From NCBI GenBank assembly GCA_021813585.1, contig JAKAJV010000060.1, positions 1 through 34,992 of the forward strand: a DNA stretch of 34,992 nt, written 5' to 3'. Source of the stretch: Bacteroidota bacterium. GTDB taxonomy: Bacteria > Bacteroidota > Ignavibacteria > Ignavibacteriales > Ignavibacteriaceae. Position 1 is the stretch's first letter, and each line of letters opens with the position of its first letter. Below the pieces are notes generated by a model. That model did no database searches. It saw nothing but the letters and a program-made list of their open reading frames with translations, and was not told the DNA's origin. This document shows, piece after piece, positions 1 to 8,695 of this stretch. The position numbers were made by a program, and so were the translations under genes.

Positions 1-1
1 C

Positions 2-280
2 GATTGGCTGGCACCAATATCTATTAAAGTTAATCTTTTGTTTAACAACGATAATAAAGAGATTAGCAAAGCTATAATGAATGCAAAGGAATCAGAGGCA
101 GATGCAAAGAAATTATTTGATATTCTTGATAAAGAATTATTAAAAAAATATGGAAATTATATATCCGAACATAGTCTTTTTGGCATTACGAGGTATTCAT
201 GGTTTGGAGCAGGAGGATCGATGGTAACCTTAACATGTGAAAGCAAAAAGACAAGATTACAAGTAATGGTTTTCAAATAA
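2..280 (+). CDS. 3' end of an unrecognised gene, cut by the window edge
   Basis: The reading frame is open from base 2 with no stop, so the first TTG (38) is probably not the true start and the gene continues to the left. The visible 92 residues begin DWLAPISIKVN and end in LQVMVFK just before TAA. A charged, probably helical stretch (KEISKAIMNAKESEADAKKLFDI) is followed by a small Gly-rich strand region (WFGAGGSMVTLTC). There is no membrane segment and no motif that I recognise. Base composition is more AT-rich than the housekeeping genes further right. The function cannot be inferred from this fragment. Confidence 0.5.
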   Translation, partial: DWLAPISIKVNLLFNNDNKEISKAIMNAKESEADAKKLFDILDKELLKKYGNYISEHSLFGITRYSWFGAGGSMVTLTCESKKTRLQVMVFK

Positions 281-344
281 TCTTATAAAAATTTTCACTA
301 CTAACCGACAAAAAAATATTTAAATCTATTTGCAGTAGCTTTTT

Positions 345-525
345 GATCCTCTACGAGAATCCAGAAACTTGTTGGTTATTGTTTACTACAATAATTAAAC
401 ATCTAAGATGTTTGTTTGACCTCGTAGAGCCTGCCTCTACCTATCGGTAGACAGGTGTCGGCAGGCAGAGTCAAATTATTGTTGAAAAATCAACCGAGCC
501 GATTCCTCAATCTTCGTAGAGGATT
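345..525. repeat. Large imperfect inverted repeat, about 181 bp
   Basis: The left arm (345-398) starts GATCCTCTACGAGA and ends ACAATAATT. The right arm (472-525) is its imperfect reverse complement, starting AAATTATTGTTG and ending TCGTAGAGGAT. The outer ~13 bp and the inner ~9 bp pair almost perfectly; the middle pairs loosely. Between the arms are an 8-bp palindrome (397-413, AAACATCT/AGATGTTT around one base), a third copy of CTCGTAGAG (421-429) and a REP-like palindrome (429-466). No target duplication is obvious. It may be a decayed MITE or a structured RNA; the sequence alone does not decide. Confidence 0.55.
429..466. repeat. REP-like palindrome (GCCTGCC...GGCAGGC)
   Basis: Outer arms GCCTGCC (429-435) and GGCAGGC (460-466) enclose a second palindrome, CTACC-TATC-GGTAG (437-450 region). 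Similar TGCCTG/CAGGCA cores occur at 24351-24363 and 26992-27011 in this window, always between genes. That suggests a dispersed palindromic repeat family of this genome. Confidence 0.5.
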
Positions 526-889
526 AACAAATACTTTAATAGCAAAATTATTACTGAGGTGTTACAAAAAATGGCTAATGTAAAAAAAGCATTTTCAACA
601 GTAGCAACCTTGGTACATTTAATAAGTTTATTAGATGTATTTTAGTTGTTAAAAAATATAAAAAGGACATATGCAAAGAACAAACCGGCAAACCTTACTC
701 CAAGCTTATTCCCAGTATAACTCGGTGAGGTCTGCCTTTAAGAATGTGAGATTTTGTTTGAATATTCTTAGTATTCTAAATTTTTTTATCAAAACTAAAT
801 TTTAGTCGGTTGATAGTGAAAAATTTTGGAATTCTTTTATCTTAAATTATAATCAAAAATCTTTAGTCGTACTTTAGAGAAAACAAGGC

Positions 890-1003
890 GAGGGTGTCCG
901 AAAAGTAATTATCATCCCGATTTAATTGGGACTGTGAAAATCCGTTAAATCCGTGTCATCTGTGTTCTATTCTTCATTTAAAAATTACTTTTTGGTCAAC
1001 CTC
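890..1003. mobile_element. MITE-like element with about 21-bp terminal inverted repeats
   Basis: The left end GAGGGTGTCCGAAAAGTAATT (890-910) matches the reverse complement of the right end (983-1003, GAGGTTGACCAAAAAGTAATT) with four mismatches. The interior is only about 70 bp, codes for nothing, and contains a small TCCCGAT/ATTGGGA hairpin and a stretch reading ATCCGTGTCATCTGTGTTCT. I recall that last stretch as widely repeated in environmental bacterial genomes, but have not checked it here. Terminal repeats without a transposase fit a non-autonomous element mobilised in trans. Target-site duplication is unclear. Confidence 0.55.
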
Positions 1004-1054
1004 TAATTCACTTACGCGGAACTCTTTATGCTTCTATAGATTTTATTAAATTAA

Positions 1055-1657
1055 CTAGAATTTGCACTCGATGCGGTAAGCTTTATCGAGCAGAGCAGTG
1101 TATTCTTCGAATGAAATTTCTTTAGCGCCGAACATTTTCAAATGCTCAGTCATGTACTGTACATCCAGCACTACGAACTTTTTTTCTGTTAAATGCTGCA
1201 ATAGGTTTGCAAGCGCAGCCTTTGAGGCCTGAGGAATAACGGAAAACATCGATTCACCGAAGAAGGCTCCTCTGAATGAGATTCCGTAAAGCCCCCCGAC
1301 TAATTTGTTATTCAACCACGCTTCAACTGTGTGCACGAAGCCGAGCTTCTCCAATCTTAAATAGGCTTCTATCAGCTCGTCAGAGATCCATGTTTTTTTT
1401 CTGTTAGCGCAGCCCTTTACGACGGCTAAGAAATCGGAATCATATTTAATCTCAAATCCCTTTGCCGGCAGTTCTTTCCTTAAAGACCTGGGTATATTAT
1501 AATCGTCCAGAGGGATTATCGTCCTGATCTCCGGCATGTACCAGTTGATTAGTCCGCTCTCTTCATCGGCCATGGGGAAAGCCCCGTTCGCATATAGGCG
1601 AATCATATTGTTGGGGCTTAGCAATTCGGACTGATCGATATTTTTCCTACCTGTCAT
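1055..1657 (-). CDS. aat: Leucyl/phenylalanyl-tRNA--protein transferase
   Basis: This cytoplasmic enzyme moves Leu or Phe from its aminoacyl-tRNA to the N-terminus of proteins that begin with Lys or Arg, creating an N-degron read by ClpS/ClpAP. The 200-aa length is typical. Family landmarks run in order: NGAFPMA (25-31), the WYMPE..R..IPLD region (39-52), TWIS (89-92), TVEAW (110-114), the long conserved LVGGLYGISFRGAFFGESMFS region (about 119-139), KAALANL, and LDVQ near the C-terminus. The ATG start is 6 bp after the stop codon of the DUF2721 gene, so the two are probably co-transcribed with aat second. All key regions look intact. Confidence 0.95.
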   Translation of the reverse strand: MTGRKNIDQSELLSPNNMIRLYANGAFPMADEESGLINWYMPEIRTIIPLDDYNIPRSLRKELPAKGFEIKYDSDFLAVVKGCANRKKTWISDELIEAYLRLEKLGFVHTVEAWLNNKLVGGLYGISFRGAFFGESMFSVIPQASKAALANLLQHLTEKKFVVLDVQYMTEHLKMFGAKEISFEEYTALLDKAYRIECKF

Positions 1658-1663
1658 ATAGAC

Positions 1664-2143
1664 TTATTCATCAACTTTAATTTCAAGATGAATTATATCG
1701 TATCCTTTCTTGGTCTCGTACGCTGCAAATATAACCCCGATTAAAACCAGAACCATGCCTATAAGAAAGAGGAAGGTTACAACCATGTTTAATTTTTCGG
1801 AATCGGTTGCATATTGAACACCGATAAATATGGAAGTAAGAACAAAGAAAGCAACCGCCACAGTGTACGATAAAACCGCATTACGAACGAGCTTTACTCT
1901 AAAGGTTAATTCTTTCAGCTGCATCGAGATGCTTTCCAGCCTTATATTTTCTTCGTACTGAAAATCTCTTTCTCCTGCCTTGCTGAAAAATTTTCTTCTT
2001 TCCTCATTTAAAAGTCTTATTCTGTTAACCACTAGAGAGTATTTGTTGTTCATCCCCAAAAGTAGAAGTCCGCAGGCGGATATCATTAATCCCGGTGCGA
2101 GCATTAGCTGAATTACTTGTACTATTGAAATTTGATTTCCCAT
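1664..2143 (-). CDS. DUF2721 family membrane protein
   Basis: A 159-aa protein with the DUF2721 layout. Residues 8-28 form a first membrane helix (VIQLMLAPGLMISACGLLLLG). A basic, cytoplasmic-looking segment with NRIRLLNEERRKF follows, then a charged helix. Two further membrane helices lie near residues 88-107 and 119-142, and the C-terminus is short and acidic. The family is widespread in bacteria and its function is unknown. The gene lies 6 bp upstream of aat on the same strand, which implies one transcript but not a shared function. The ATG start is the first in frame. Confidence 0.8.
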   Translation of the reverse strand: MGNQISIVQVIQLMLAPGLMISACGLLLLGMNNKYSLVVNRIRLLNEERRKFFSKAGERDFQYEENIRLESISMQLKELTFRVKLVRNAVLSYTVAVAFFVLTSIFIGVQYATDSEKLNMVVTFLFLIGMVLVLIGVIFAAYETKKGYDIIHLEIKVDE

Positions 2144-2409
2144 TTTGCTTGCCGTTATTTTCTTAAAAAAAATTCATTAGGGTCATTTCATTGTTTAATC
2201 TGCTAAGATATCTATCCTTGCTTTTTAAATAAACGCAAGAAACAACCGTTTAAATTTAACCCAATGAAATTTTTTTAGCTAATTATTACAAATTTTTTTT
2301 AGTTGGCTAAGCCGGGTTTATTGCATTCGTATAACAATGGGGCAAGGCAAGCGATGTGTGCCTGGTAAGGCAATCTGCTTATAGATGAAGAAGAACTGCA
2401 ATATATGGA

Positions 2410-2748
2410 TTAAACCAGCCTGCCGGAACGGCGAAAGAAATGCGGTTTAAAATGAAATAGGCGTTTAACGTGAGCTACTATTTTTTCTAACCCGGCGTCG
2501 AAATTAAAAATAGAGACCCGTAAACGGAAATCAGAATCTAATCCTCGCAACATATCCATCAAGTCAGTGTTCCGGTTTACGGGCTCAGTAAAATCAAACA
2601 AAACCAGGTTGGGTTTTTCTTTCTGAATAACATTTACCGCTTCATACCCGCTGCATTCATAAATGTTGCCGGTGTTCTTAGTCCTTTTGTTTGATTTAAG
2701 AACAGAACTATCTTTGTTCGTCTCGCTTATGTAAATTATCTTTTTCAT
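2410..2748 (-). CDS. Small receiver-like protein (degenerate CheY fold)
   Basis: 112 aa. The N-terminus MKKIIYISET resembles receiver strand beta-1 but lacks the acidic pair that binds Mg2+ (SET instead of DD). Residues 34-54 (GYEAVNVIQKEKPNLVLFDFT) closely follow the pattern of receiver domains (GYEA...L..EKPDLVLLDI), which puts D52 at the phosphoacceptor position. The region after this does not show the usual conserved Thr/Ser and Lys. The C-terminus is basic and rich in His, Phe and Arg (LFHFKPHFFRRSGR). I infer a receiver that is probably not phosphorylated normally. No kinase is adjacent; the nearest is the fragment at 17050-17475. Function unknown. Confidence 0.55.
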   Translation of the reverse strand: MKKIIYISETNKDSSVLKSNKRTKNTGNIYECSGYEAVNVIQKEKPNLVLFDFTEPVNRNTDLMDMLRGLDSDFRLRVSIFNFDAGLEKIVAHVKRLFHFKPHFFRRSGRLV

Positions 2749-2991
2749 TGCCCAAACTTCGTAAATAAATCAAGTCAACGCTTCCAACACATCAAATAGT
2801 TCTGAGGCAAATTTAATTATACTTTCAAGTATTATATGTGATACGAAAATCTGCGGTGTTCTACGGCAAAGCTAAGATAAGTAGGTAGAATATTCGGTTC
2901 AAAAAAAAATGAAAACGTTGAAATGCTTTTGAGCAAATAGCAATAAAAATTACCTGTAGCAGAAGCGGGATTAAATAGAAATTCCCGGAAA

Positions 2992-3723
2992 TTACAGCCA
3001 CGTTCGCTTAATAAAGTCGACGATTATTTCATCCTTAGATTCAAGCAGATCATTCGGCTTGCCGGTAAAATAAATTTTGCCTTCGTACATCATTGCAACT
3101 TTATCTGCTATATTTTTTACGCTGTACATATCGTGCGTAACCACCACCGAAGTAACCTGTATCTTGTGGCTCAGGTCCCTTATCAAATTATCTATAGAAT
3201 CGGACATGATCGGGTCGAGCCCGGTCGTAGGCTCGTCGTATAAAATATAATCCGGATTGGTTACCAGGGCTCTCGCAAGTCCCACTCGCTTCTTCATCCC
3301 GCCGGAAAGCTCTGAAGGTTTCAAATTTCCGATGCCCGGCAGATCAACAAGCTCCAGTTTATCTTCCACAATTTTTTTTATTTCGGATTTTTTAAAACTG
3401 TTGCCTGACTCTACAAGCGGCAGCGACACGTTTTCCTCCACAGTCATGGAATCGAAAAGCGCAGCGCCCTGAAAAAGATAACCGAATTTTTTCCTAATCT
3501 CGTAAAGCTCTTTTGTATTAAGTTCGCTTATAACCCGGCCTTCAACATTTACAAACCCTGAATCGGGATACAAAAGCCCGACGATGTGTTTTATCAAAAC
3601 GCTCTTCCCGCATCCGCTCTTGCCTATAATTGCAATCGTCTCCCCTTTATCAATATGTAGATTAACGCCGTTTAGTACTTTGTTGCCGCCGAAACTCTTG
3701 TGGAGATTTGAAATTTCAATCAT
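2992..3723 (-). CDS. mlaF: MlaF-type ABC transporter ATPase (phospholipid/organic solvent transport)
   Basis: This is an ATP-binding subunit of the Mla/Mce-type lipid transporter class, which moves phospholipids between the inner and outer membranes. All ABC motifs are intact in the 243 residues: Walker A GKSGCGKS (34-41), a Q-loop in LFQGAALFDSMTVEENV (83-99), signature LSGGMKKR (139-146), Walker B ILYDEP (160-165) followed by TTGLDP, and H-loop H197. The sequence FQGAALFDSMTV and the paired PTTGLDPIMSD are typical of MlaF. The family usually sits beside an MlaE permease and an MlaD/MCE protein, but neither is adjacent here. The neighbours are the receiver-like gene and, divergently, sppA. 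The partners must be encoded elsewhere. Confidence 0.85.
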   Translation of the reverse strand: MIEISNLHKSFGGNKVLNGVNLHIDKGETIAIIGKSGCGKSVLIKHIVGLLYPDSGFVNVEGRVISELNTKELYEIRKKFGYLFQGAALFDSMTVEENVSLPLVESGNSFKKSEIKKIVEDKLELVDLPGIGNLKPSELSGGMKKRVGLARALVTNPDYILYDEPTTGLDPIMSDSIDNLIRDLSHKIQVTSVVVTHDMYSVKNIADKVAMMYEGKIYFTGKPNDLLESKDEIIVDFIKRTWL

Positions 3724-3937
3724 CTGAATTACGAAAAGGTTTTTAATACTCGTAATAAAGATAATTAAAAATCTTTAGAATTATTTTGTCTATGTACCTC
3801 AGTTTTATTAAATGACAGAAAAACCTTCCTGGCTTTTAATCAATTCTTTTTTCCTATGTCGAATTTGAGGATTTTTATTATGCTGTCTATTCGTAAAAAA
3901 ATTACTACTTTTCGAGCATGATTATCGGAGCGGAAAA

Positions 3938-6352
3938 ATGAAAATATACTTACTGGCGTTTTTTCTGGCGGCGGTGCTCGTCAGGCCGTTATGCGCACAG
4001 ACATTCAGTCAATCTTATTATAACGAGGAACAGTTCGGACTTACTTCCCCCGGTGCGATGAAGTACGGCTTATACGGCTACGTAAATCCGGCAATCTTGG
4101 CCGATATCGATCAGGGTAATATTTATTTTGCATGGACTGATGCTGCCGGCAAATGGAGCGAATTCAATAACTGGGGTTTATTTGCTTCGATACCCAATCT
4201 GGGATTTGATATTGTTCATCAAGATATTTTTGGAGATCAGGTTACTAATTATAAATTATCTGCCGCATTCGGGAGCCGGGCTTTCAGCTACGGAATAGGC
4301 TACGGCTGGTCGAGCGGTAATGCGTCCGGCAGCCTGCTTTCCGATGTTTATACTCTTGGTGTTCTTGTAAGGCCTAACAGATACTTATCGCTCGGTATAG
4401 TCGGTAATCTTCCCACGCGTCAGCAGAAGGAAGGCATACTGGATTTGGCGGTGCGCCCGCTTGGAACCGAATTGATATCTTTGTTCGGCGATTATGTAGT
4501 TAAGAAAAATGTCTTCCCGGGTGAAAATACCTGGAGCGCCGGCGCAGCAATAGAAGCTGTGCCGGGAATAAGAATTACCGGAAGATATTTTGAATCCAAG
4601 TTCTTCAGCCTTGGTGTAGATTTAAGCCTGGGCAGAGTAGGATTTACTTCCGGCGTTAATATTAACGATGCAGGTAAACGCTCATATAATATTTACGGCG
4701 TGCGCGTCGGGGCGTATGATAGAAATCCCCTTGCCGCTTTTTCAAGCAAGGATAAGTATGTCGATCTTAATCTGCTCGGTCCGTTAAAATATCAAAAGTA
4801 CAGATACTTTGATAACTCCAATACGTTATTAAATCTAATAGAAGAAATTAATGCCGCTCAAAAAGACAGGTCGGTTGCAGGTGTTGTTATAAATACTTCC
4901 GGCATGAAAATAAATTATGAGATGATCTGGGAGCTGAAGCAGAAGCTTAGTGAATTTAAAGCCGCCGGCAAACATGTTGTCATTTACATCGATAGGCCGG
5001 ACATAGAAACTTACTACCTTGCGTCGGTTGCAAATAAAATTGTAATGGATCCGCAGGGTATAATTCTGCTTCAAGGATTTTTATTCGGCAGACAGTACTA
5101 TAAAAATACGCTGCAAAAGCTCGGGATAGGATTTCATGAGTGGAGATACTTCAAATATAAATCCGCTTTAGAAACTTTTTCCCGGGATAAGATGAGCGAG
5201 GCAGACAGCGCTCAATGGCAAAGCTTAATAGATGACTTTTACTCAACAGCCAAGAGCGATATTTGCTCGGGCAGAAATATACAGCCCTCAAAGTTTGATG
5301 AGCTGGTAAACAGCCGGACAATTTTTCTTGCGGACGACGCATTAAAATACGGACTGGTAGATGCCGTAGGAAGATGGGATACGGTAAAGAAAATTGTAAA
5401 GGAACTTGACGGCAGCGGCGAGGACTTTGTTAAGCCCGGCAGTCTGGATGAATTCAATCTTCCCCACGATAATTACTGGGGAGAAAAGCCCAGGGTTGCG
5501 GTTATATATGCACTGGGCATTTGCGCAATGGACGAGGGCATTACCGCTAGGAAGCTTGTTAAAGATGTGGAAGCTGCTGCGTACAACAGAAACATTAAAG
5601 CAGTTGTTCTCAGGGTCGATTCCCCGGGCGGCGACGGACTTGCATCCGATATAATTGCAGAGGCGATAAAAAAGTGCAGGGAATTTAAACCGGTTATTGT
5701 ATCCCAGGGAGAGGTAGCTGCCAGTGGTGGATACTGGCTATCGATGTATGCCGATACGATTGTTGCCGCTCCGAATACAATGACGGGATCAATCGGAGTA
5801 ATCGGCGGATGGGCATACAATAAAGGATTCGACAGCATGATTGGGGTTACTACAAGTCATGTTCAGGTGGGCGCTCACGCCGACCTGGGCTTCGGGTTCA
5901 CCTTTCCTTTCCTTGGAATTACTCTGCCCGATAGAGACCTAACGCCTGATGAACAAGCTAAAGCAGAATCATCAATTGAGACTATGTACCATGAATTTGT
6001 AGGTAAAGTAGCTGCAGCAAGGAATCGATCATATTCATATATCGATTCCATCGGACAGGGAAGAGTTTGGTCCGGTACCGCCGGATTTAAGAATGGTCTT
6101 GTGGATGTAATCGGCGGATTATCCACGGCGATAAAAATAGCAGCGGAAAAAGCCGGGCTTAAAGGACGCGAATATGATATTGTTGAGTTTCCGAAACCCG
6201 GTCTTTTTAATTTCAGCTCTCTTCTACCCAAATTCAGCGGATTCGGATTCGAGCAGAGCGGCATATTAAACGATTTGAAGTTTAGGCTTAAGAACAACGG
6301 AAGACCGATGCCGATGCTTCCACTTGAAGATATGATCTACACGGGAGAGTAG
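3938..6352 (+). CDS. sppA: SppA-type signal peptide peptidase with an N-terminal outer-membrane-like domain
   Basis: A serine protease of family S49, 804 aa. The signal peptide MKIYLLAFFLAAVLVRPLCA|Q lacks a lipobox. Residues 21-270 are not typical SppA: they alternate Gly, aromatic and polar residues (FASIPNLGF, YGIGYGWSSG, LSLGRVGFTSG) like a beta-barrel or barrel-associated domain. Two S49 halves follow. The N-terminal half (about 275-500) contains YFKYKSA with the expected catalytic Lys408. The C-terminal half (about 518-745) contains RVDSPGGD and VAASGGYW with the nucleophile Ser596, then TGSIGVIGG. There is no inner-membrane anchor, so the protein probably acts in the periplasm or at the outer membrane. 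GGAG lies 7 bp before the ATG. It diverges from the MlaF gene. Confidence 0.88.
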   Translation: MKIYLLAFFLAAVLVRPLCAQTFSQSYYNEEQFGLTSPGAMKYGLYGYVNPAILADIDQGNIYFAWTDAAGKWSEFNNWGLFASIPNLGFDIVHQDIFGDQVTNYKLSAAFGSRAFSYGIGYGWSSGNASGSLLSDVYTLGVLVRPNRYLSLGIVGNLPTRQQKEGILDLAVRPLGTELISLFGDYVVKKNVFPGENTWSAGAAIEAVPGIRITGRYFESKFFSLGVDLSLGRVGFTSGVNINDAGKRSYNIYGVRVGAYDRNPLAAFSSKDKYVDLNLLGPLKYQKYRYFDNSNTLLNLIEEINAAQKDRSVAGVVINTSGMKINYEMIWELKQKLSEFKAAGKHVVIYIDRPDIETYYLASVANKIVMDPQGIILLQGFLFGRQYYKNTLQKLGIGFHEWRYFKYKSALETFSRDKMSEADSAQWQSLIDDFYSTAKSDICSGRNIQPSKFDELVNSRTIFLADDALKYGLVDAVGRWDTVKKIVKELDGSGEDFVKPGSLDEFNLPHDNYWGEKPRVAVIYALGICAMDEGITARKLVKDVEAAAYNRNIKAVVLRVDSPGGDGLASDIIAEAIKKCREFKPVIVSQGEVAASGGYWLSMYADTIVAAPNTMTGSIGVIGGWAYNKGFDSMIGVTTSHVQVGAHADLGFGFTFPFLGITLPDRDLTPDEQAKAESSIETMYHEFVGKVAAARNRSYSYIDSIGQGRVWSGTAGFKNGLVDVIGGLSTAIKIAAEKAGLKGREYDIVEFPKPGLFNFSSLLPKFSGFGFEQSGILNDLKFRLKNNGRPMPMLPLEDMIYTGE

Positions 6353-6463
6353 CTCGAGGCATTCGGTAATAACTGTTTTTTTTTTGAGGCGAAAAGAATT
6401 CCAATAATATTAGCGGTTAATCCGAAAGGAGTAATAACTGTTATTTGTTTTACTCAGGGAGAT

Positions 6464-8605
6464 TTATTTGTAGTAGATAAATGTTTTGGTGTTAACTTCT
6501 TTTCCCGATAATTTATCCTTTATTATTAGGGTTAAGATATAATTTCCTGCCGGGTAGCTGTTCATATCAAACTGGAAATAAGTACGGGGGCTTTTATGAT
6601 GCGATTGATAGTTGGCGGTTACTACAACTCTGTTCTCTTCCCTGCCGAGGCCGAAGATGTTTAAGAACGAATTGAATGCGCCGCCAATAAAAGAGGATTT
6701 GTCTTCTTTCTCCAGGATTAATTTCTGCTCGTAGCTGCATATGCCTGTGCTGTCCTGTTTCAAGTTATACAATTCATAATAGATGTAAATAGTCTGGTTC
6801 GGATAAAAAATATGAGTGGGGTTAGGCAGTATGCTTACGTTACCTCTCTGCATGCTGTATGCTTGTGCCGAATTCTCGGCAATGCGGCTTGCAAGCACTA
6901 TGTCGCTTATTCCCAATTTATAAGGCTCAAATTTCTCAGGCGTAAATCTAAAATGATTTGTCGAGACACCCTTATCCGATTTCCTTTCTATTTCAAACGC
7001 CATGTTACCGGAATCGGGATAGACTGTCATCTCGAGCGAGTTAATTAGTAAATTCTTACCGCCCGGTAAATTAATTTCTCTATCGGTAGGGAACTGGTCG
7101 ATAACGCCTTCCTTCCTTACAACGGGATTAAAGACGGAATCAAAGAAGAACAAGCCCCACTTATGAGGGTAAATGAATTCACTCCCTTTCTTAATAGAAT
7201 CCGCTGCATATAAGCCGTAATTAACGTAGACATCTGTATAGTTGTATTTTTCACTTTTAAGCTGGACGATATTATAAGGCACGTCAAATACCGGTCCGTC
7301 AAATGCCGGTGTATATCCGTTGAACTGGGCTTTGCGCAAATATTCAATTAACATCGGGGTGTCTCCGCCGAACTGCGGTATATACATGCTGCCCGGCAGC
7401 GGCTCGCTGAAAACATATTTCCCGTTCATAAACTGGTCGGTAAACCCGAATGTGAAATTCTTATATTCCCATACGTCGGTACTCATGTTAATTTGAGTCC
7501 TACCGCCCGAGCTTATGTAAGCCCGGTACCTGGTTCTTAGTAATGGCTGGCCGTAGCGGAGTATTACTTCCCCTCTGTCAGTCTTCCAACCGGACTGTAA
7601 GGGGGGCGAGCCGGGATGATTCTTGTCCTTTATTGAATACCGTAGGTTTGCATAAGCCACGCGGGAATAATGTTCAAGCAGCCGTTCGTTATAATCGGTT
7701 AGATAAAGAGGATCGTTTATCTTCCAGAAATAATTTATAATCTTCTTCAGTTCGTCGTCAGTATATTTCTTAAAGTTGTCTCCGAATATCGGCTTTAACA
7801 GCTCTTTTACTGAGTTAAAAGTGAAGTCGTTTCTCTCCTCCTCGCTCATTAGGCTTAAAGCTTTTTGGTATTCTTTAAGAGCATTTTCAATTTTGTGCGA
7901 TTCATAAAAAAGCAGGCCAAGGTAAAGGTGCGCCTCCATGTCCTCCGTGTAAATCTTTTGTAGCTTTTCTAAAAAGGGGATGCCTTTCTCAGGCTTACCG
8001 TCATCCTCGTACAAAAAGCTAATATGCAGGTACGCTTCGCGGTTCAGAGAATCGAAACGTAAAGATTTTAAGAGATAAGATTCGGCAGTCCTGTAATCTT
8101 CCTGTGCAAACTTTTCAAAGCTTAGCGGTGCATACGGCTCGGTCTGGTAAACTGAGTTATGCAGGTCGGCAAAATCTTCTTCCTTAATTCTGCCCATGTT
8201 ATACAGGGCTTTTGCAGAGGTGCTGTCTAATTTAAGAATTTGCTTATATATATCGTACGAAAGTCCGCTGCTCTCACGCTCCAGAATTTCTGCCATTAAA
8301 AATTTATATTGAATATTTCCCGGCTCCTTCAGAATAGCATCGTTCAATAATGAGCGGGCTTCAACCCTTTTTGTAACGGTATTTATATGGAAATATATTT
8401 TTGCAAGCTGGTACAACGATTTGGAATCGCGGTAATCCCTAATAGATTTCTTAAAAAAAATTTCGGCTGCGGCAGTATCCTTTTCAGACAAAGCTTTCAT
8501 GCCTAGCGAGTAATTATCGGCAGATACAGAACCGGATGACTGCGCGTATAAATTTATATGGAAGGTGAGCAATAAGAAGGAAACATATAGTAAGTTTTGT
8601 CTCAT
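6464..8605 (-). CDS. GWxTD domain protein with TPR repeats, secreted
   Basis: 713 aa. A signal peptide (MRQNLLYVSFLLLTFHINLYA|Q) is followed by tetratricopeptide-like helices over about residues 27-255 (for example LGMKALSEKDTAAAEIFFKKS, AHLYLGLLFYESHKIENALKEYQKAL). Next comes the GWxTD domain: FWKINDPLYLTDYNERL (293-309), then GWKTDRGEVILRYGQP (339-353). The remaining half is beta-rich, with a late region that could be an Ig-like or membrane-proximal domain. GWxTD proteins are common in Bacteroidota and relatives; their role is unknown, though they are exported. The gene converges on sppA with 111 bp between them and has no close partner upstream. Confidence 0.82.
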   Translation of the reverse strand: MRQNLLYVSFLLLTFHINLYAQSSGSVSADNYSLGMKALSEKDTAAAEIFFKKSIRDYRDSKSLYQLAKIYFHINTVTKRVEARSLLNDAILKEPGNIQYKFLMAEILERESSGLSYDIYKQILKLDSTSAKALYNMGRIKEEDFADLHNSVYQTEPYAPLSFEKFAQEDYRTAESYLLKSLRFDSLNREAYLHISFLYEDDGKPEKGIPFLEKLQKIYTEDMEAHLYLGLLFYESHKIENALKEYQKALSLMSEEERNDFTFNSVKELLKPIFGDNFKKYTDDELKKIINYFWKINDPLYLTDYNERLLEHYSRVAYANLRYSIKDKNHPGSPPLQSGWKTDRGEVILRYGQPLLRTRYRAYISSGGRTQINMSTDVWEYKNFTFGFTDQFMNGKYVFSEPLPGSMYIPQFGGDTPMLIEYLRKAQFNGYTPAFDGPVFDVPYNIVQLKSEKYNYTDVYVNYGLYAADSIKKGSEFIYPHKWGLFFFDSVFNPVVRKEGVIDQFPTDREINLPGGKNLLINSLEMTVYPDSGNMAFEIERKSDKGVSTNHFRFTPEKFEPYKLGISDIVLASRIAENSAQAYSMQRGNVSILPNPTHIFYPNQTIYIYYELYNLKQDSTGICSYEQKLILEKEDKSSFIGGAFNSFLNIFGLGREENRVVVTANYQSHHKSPRTYFQFDMNSYPAGNYILTLIIKDKLSGKEVNTKTFIYYK

Positions 8606-8695
8606 CCGTATTTTTTATTATTTGCAATACGATAATTTAACAAAATAGAATAAAATAGAAACGCTAAAAATTAAAGATGTAATGACTACTGCGGA

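Larger units (their letters stand above)
281..1054. other. Gene-poor AT-rich stretch with structured repeats
   Basis: No convincing gene is present. It holds a large imperfect inverted repeat (345-525) with a nested REP-like palindrome, and a 114-bp MITE-like element (890-1003). Two very short open frames follow purine-rich sequences: 571-645 (24 codons, MANVKKAF..., GAGGT upstream) and 671-805 (44 codons, MQRTNRQTLL..., AAGGA upstream). Neither resembles a known protein, and they could be chance frames or remnants of a decayed gene. The stretch reads as an accumulation site for repeats next to the truncated gene at the left edge. Confidence 0.6.

Noticed and set aside
571-805. Two tiny open frames (24 and 44 codons) with purine-rich upstream sequences
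   Set aside because: No recognisable protein, AT-rich repeat-filled context, and lengths expected by chance; mentioned only in the intergenic entry.
2361-2374. TGCC-TGGTAA-GGCA as a terminator
   Set aside because: Four-base stem with no U-tract; too weak.
5473-5838. 121-aa open frame on the minus strand within sppA
   Set aside because: It is antisense to the catalytic core of SppA, whose motifs are conserved, and its translation has no recognisable domain.
6367-6445. Repeated TAATAACTGTT between the convergent sppA and GWxTD genes
   Set aside because: Two copies of an 11-mer in AT-rich sequence, without a stem strong enough to call a terminator.
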